Shown here piece by piece: positions 60,964 through 64,000 of a DNA stretch of 64,000 nt (position 1 is its first letter; each line of letters opens with the position of its first letter). Under the pieces are notes generated by a model that saw only the letters and a list, made by a program, of their open reading frames with translations, was not told the origin of the DNA and did not search any database. The stretch comes from Ulota crispa (lineage: Eukaryota; Streptophyta; Bryopsida; Orthotrichales; Orthotrichaceae): the NCBI GenBank assembly GCA_963920765.1, contig OY987246.1:6574501-6638500 (forward strand), in the 5' to 3' direction. The position numbers and the translations under genes are program-made.

Positions 60964-63079
60964 CTACTGAGGAGGAGGTCTGGTGTCAACCGTATTAGAA
61001 CCACTTCTGAAAATGTGCTGTAAAGCTCCACCTAAAGAGAGTTCCGTGCCGAGAGCAGTGGACGCTCGTGACGGTGGTCGAGCTGTGTTGCGCAGAAAAT
61101 CTGGCCCTTGCTGCTCCACTCGCTTGCAAAGCGTTTCATATCTTTCAAGCACAATGTTGAATGCCCTCTTCATCTCCCTCACCTCAACCTTCAAATACTG
61201 CGCTGTAATCCAAAACAGCGAACGGTTGTGAAAGAAGTTTGTAACAAAGGCAAATCCCAGCTCAAGCAAAACATGGGAACCAAGCTAAAGCAGAACATTG
61301 GAACCAAGCTAAAGCAAAACATGGGGAAACCAGCTCAAGCAAAAGAGGGGAGAAACAAGCTAAAGCGAACCAAGCTCAAGCAGAACATGGGTACCAGGCT
61401 CAAGCAAAACAGGGGAAACAAGCTAAAGCCAAACATGGGAAACAAGCTAAAGCAAAACATGGGGACACAAGCTAAAGCTAAACATGAGAAACAAGCTAAT
61501 GCAAAACATGGAGAAACAAGCTAAAGCGACCAAGCTAAAGCAAAGCATGGGAACCAAGCTCAAGCAAAACATGGGAACCAAGCTAAAGCCACACACGGAA
61601 ACCAAGCTAAAGCAAAACAGGGGAAATTGGGGAAACAGACATACCTTCTTGAAGGTGTTCAGCACTGGTCTTCATAACTGAAGCTGAGTAATTTAAGCGC
61701 TGCAACAGTTTCATTGCAACTGCTTCCACTGCATCTATCTTGAAACCAATTTCTTCCTGTGCCCCGAAAAGAGTCATACAATCAACTAAAATAGTGATAA
61801 CTCCAATACGTTATCAACGTTGGCATTTCCTGTAATCCTTTTTACTCATTCAAAGTGGAGGTGCTGACCCATTTTATAATGAAAAAGTAGGGGTGAACCT
61901 ACTGAACAATGCCGTTATTAGGTGTTAGTTATTTCAGTGATTTCAATCGATCTGAATTAGTGTTGGTTGAAGGATAACTCTATTGATAGTGAGGTCTGAT
62001 TCTGAACAATTAAAATATTGCCATATTTTAAAACCAAAATGAAACAACACTAAGCATCAAGTGACCTGATAAAGTCCAGCCCATATCAAGTAGGTATCCC
62101 AGTTAGATAACTGGGGTGCTAAGGTATAGTAGTTAATTGGACGTTAACTAACCTTTTGTATGACCACATTTGGAAGAGAACTAATGGGGAGTTTGGCTTA
62201 AGAAATACCTAACTAGTTGATACGGGCGGATTTAGCAATTCAAACCATTTATAAAGGCATAGCTAGTTCAGTCGTTCAATTTCAAAGAGGTAAACTAACT
62301 GAAGGCTGTAGTTTCATTGTAAGTTAGTTTGCGAGATTTTGCATCAATTTGCAAAGCATTTAAGAACTAATTACGGAATTGACACCACGTGATTGGATCA
62401 GGCGTGGCCAAATATGGGTTCAAAAAAAGGGAATAAAATACCTGGTTTCTGCTGACTTTTGCAGCACTAAGACGTTGCCACTCCTGGTACAGAGAAAGCA
62501 GACTGGCAGTGGTGGTGGCATCTAATGTACCTATTCACACGACAATAGAAAATCATCAGAAAATATAACAGAACCCTTAGTAAAGCAAATCACTAAGCAA
62601 GCGAACTAATCAAATCAACACACCTTTCCTAACCAAGACCTGAATCTAAAACACTGTTTTCCTAGACTTAAAAGCTCCCATTTAATACCCACTCTCTCCT
62701 GAAGAAAAAAAAGAGAGAGAAAAAAAAAGAAGAAGTCATACACAGTAATGAAGAAACACACAACAGTCTGAATATTGTCATGTAATTTTTCTTTTTATTG
62801 ATTACAGACCATAATCAACGGAACCAGATAAGTTCCGCTGCAATAGAACGTCTGTCAAACTGCTCTCCCCCACCGGCTGTTTCAAGAGAGGTCCTGCCTG
62901 TCCCCCACCAAAAAAAAGATACAAAAACAAACTTCCATAAGCTTTTTTATTTTATTTTATTTTGTGTTTTTAGCTTTTTCGGTTGGGCAGCCGAACCCAC
63001 CTGTTGGCCATGCTATGTTGTTTACAGAGCGTGCATGAGAGACATCTGGCTTTCTCTTCTTAGGCTCCACTAACAACGC
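60964..63079 (-). CDS. C-terminal part of an unrecognised nuclear-type coiled-coil protein
   Basis: Four exons on the minus strand: 63,079-63,001; 62,530-62,442; 61,756-61,645; 61,202-60,964. They join in phase with GT-AG sites to 172 aa plus stop; the 5' part lies beyond an upstream intron or outside the window. The first exon has a nuclear-localisation-like EPKKRKPD. Next comes TLDATTTASLLSLYQEWQRL, then a helical, probably coiled-coil stretch (EEIGFKIDAVEAVAMKLLQR, EVREMKRAFNIVLERYETLC), and a Ser/Pro-rich tail ending TRPPPQ. No enzyme motif is present. I do not recognise the family; a structural or kinetochore/spindle-type coiled-coil protein is conceivable but unsupported. The intron at 61,203-61,644 is filled by a minisatellite. 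Confidence 0.65.
61256..61626. repeat. 24-bp minisatellite, ~16 units, filling an intron
   Basis: Unit CTAAAGCAAAACATGGGAAC plus CAAG, with variants in the GGG run and two 14-15-bp truncated units (near 61,362 and 61,525). It lies wholly inside the 442-nt intron of the minus-strand gene, so the Lys/Gln-rich plus-strand frame (KLKQNMGT repeats) is not a gene. Confidence 0.9.
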
Positions 63080-63299
63080 CTACCACAAGCAAAAAGAGCA
63101 ACAATGTTCATCCTTCAGCATTTCAAAACAAAATTGGGTCATATGGTGCTGTTATTCTAGCAGCTTCAAAATGGACTTTCTTTTGTCCAATTTCATGTCT
63201 TTTTTTGGACCCAACACATTCAAAATTCTTCACAAATTCTGGTGATATGAAAATTTGACGTGATTTTCCACAAAGTGACCCATCAAATTAGTTTTTTTA

Positions 63300-63823
63300 A
63301 GGAAAATTTGATGGATATCTTTGAAGTTTGCAATATTTGTACAAATGCCCCTCCTTTTTCAAAAATTGCACAAAAACCTTTGGACCATAATTTTCAAGCG
63401 TTTGTTCTATTGTGCATGCCACTTCCTTCTCCTTTTGTGCGCACACTGCTTCTTCCCCATTATGTTGCACTCCTTGTTTCAACATTGGTAACGACACATC
63501 TTACACAAGCACAACAGACCCTTGTGCTTGCTCTTATGACAGTTGCTTCACAAGTTGGCCAACACTTTTCTTCAATGCAATGCAAGAGCTCAGTTAGCAT
63601 GAGGGTGGTGGTGGTTGCAACAGGGAGTGTAATAGAACGGGAAAGAAGCAGCGTGCGCACAAAGGGAGAAAGAAGTGGCATGCACAATAGAACAAGTGCT
63701 TAAAAAATATGATTAAAAGTGCTTAAAAATTATGGTTCGAGGATGTTTGTGCAATTTCTGAAAAACCAGCGGCATCTATACAAATATTGCAACCTTCATG
63801 GGTATCCATCCAATTTTATCCTT
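63300..63823. mobile_element. CATGGATACCCC-family Mutator-like element, long copy (~524 bp)
   Basis: Ends GGAAAATTTGATGGATATC and GGGTATCCATCCAATTTTATCC, with the internal blocks of the 300-bp members (AAAACCTTTGGACCATAA / TTATGGTTCGAGGATGTTTG). The flanks TTTTTTTAA / TTGTTTTTAA are a loose 9-bp pair. The extra ~220 bp in the centre (63,470-63,650) is absent from the other three copies. Confidence 0.7.
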
Positions 63824-64000
63824 GTTTTTAAACCATGAATCCTTCGTTCTTGAGGGGGAAAAGGTTTATTGCATGTTTGAATCCTTTTGATTAGAGTGAC
63901 GAAGCAAGAAGCAGAAACCAACAAAAGAGATGTGGCTGGTTTCTGCAAATTCAAGTAAATTGCAAGTATTCGAGACAACGTGCATCGTTATCGACATGAA
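63824..64000. other. Window end, nothing recognised
   Basis: May belong to a 5' intron of the preceding minus-strand gene; no exon could be placed. Confidence 0.3.

Noticed and set aside
61108..61681. Plus-strand Lys/Gln-rich repetitive frames (KLKQNMGT type)
   Set aside because: They are translation of the 24-bp minisatellite inside an intron of the minus-strand gene; the unit length divisible by three keeps several frames open.

Overview
This is nuclear DNA of a land plant. Three genes are recognisable as plant proteins: a SPA-type photomorphogenesis repressor, a 3-hydroxyisobutyryl-CoA hydrolase, and a peroxisomal 3-ketoacyl-CoA thiolase with a PTS2 signal. They have many short spliced exons, GC-richer coding DNA inside AT-rich surroundings, and short inverted-repeat DNA transposons of plant type (Stowaway, Tourist, Mutator-like and CACTA ends). 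I cannot name the species. No LTR retrotransposon, organelle gene, rRNA, CRISPR array or bacterial feature was seen.

Layout: 1-8.9 kb is repeat-dominated. 8,937-13,925 (-) is an 8-exon SPA gene (855 aa). 14-20.4 kb is intergenic and rich in MITEs. 20,999-22,284 (+) is a 2-exon gene for a 111-aa single-pass membrane protein. 22.3-26.0 kb is largely anonymous. 26,065-28,269 (+) is a 4-exon gene that I do not recognise; its third exon has an in-frame TGA. 31,395-38,296 (-) is a 10-coding-exon HIBCH-like gene (391 aa) with a 5'UTR exon ending at 39,098 and many transposon-loaded introns. 39.2-53.3 kb is a large repeat tract. It holds a candidate 5.7-kb hAT-like element, a satellite made of hairpin units, and an 879-bp near-perfect inverted repeat. 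53,359-58,864 (+) is a 14-exon thiolase gene (460 aa). 60,964-63,079 (-) is the 3' part of an unrecognised coiled-coil gene.

The genes do not form a pathway cluster. The thiolase (peroxisomal beta-oxidation) and the hydrolase (valine catabolism) are metabolically adjacent, but nothing shows co-regulation. Exon boundaries were read by eye from reading frame, splice consensus and phase. All phases close for every gene except the TGA-bearing exon of the 26-kb gene.

The most unusual content is repetitive. (1) One inverted-repeat family has TTAACCCCTAAAGG ends and is always at TTAA-like sites. Three copies sit inside other MITEs, and comparison with uninterrupted relatives indicates TTAA target duplication, the hallmark of piggyBac-like elements. 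(2) Two distant arrays share a palindromic core (GGAGCACCTTTG...CAAAGGTGCTCC) and consist of tandem hairpins. (3) An intron of the last gene is almost entirely a 24-bp minisatellite. (4) A tandem duplication in the hydrolase gene has copied a 3' splice site plus the start of an exon, which now ends in a stop. (5) There are two GC-AG introns, one in each metabolic gene.
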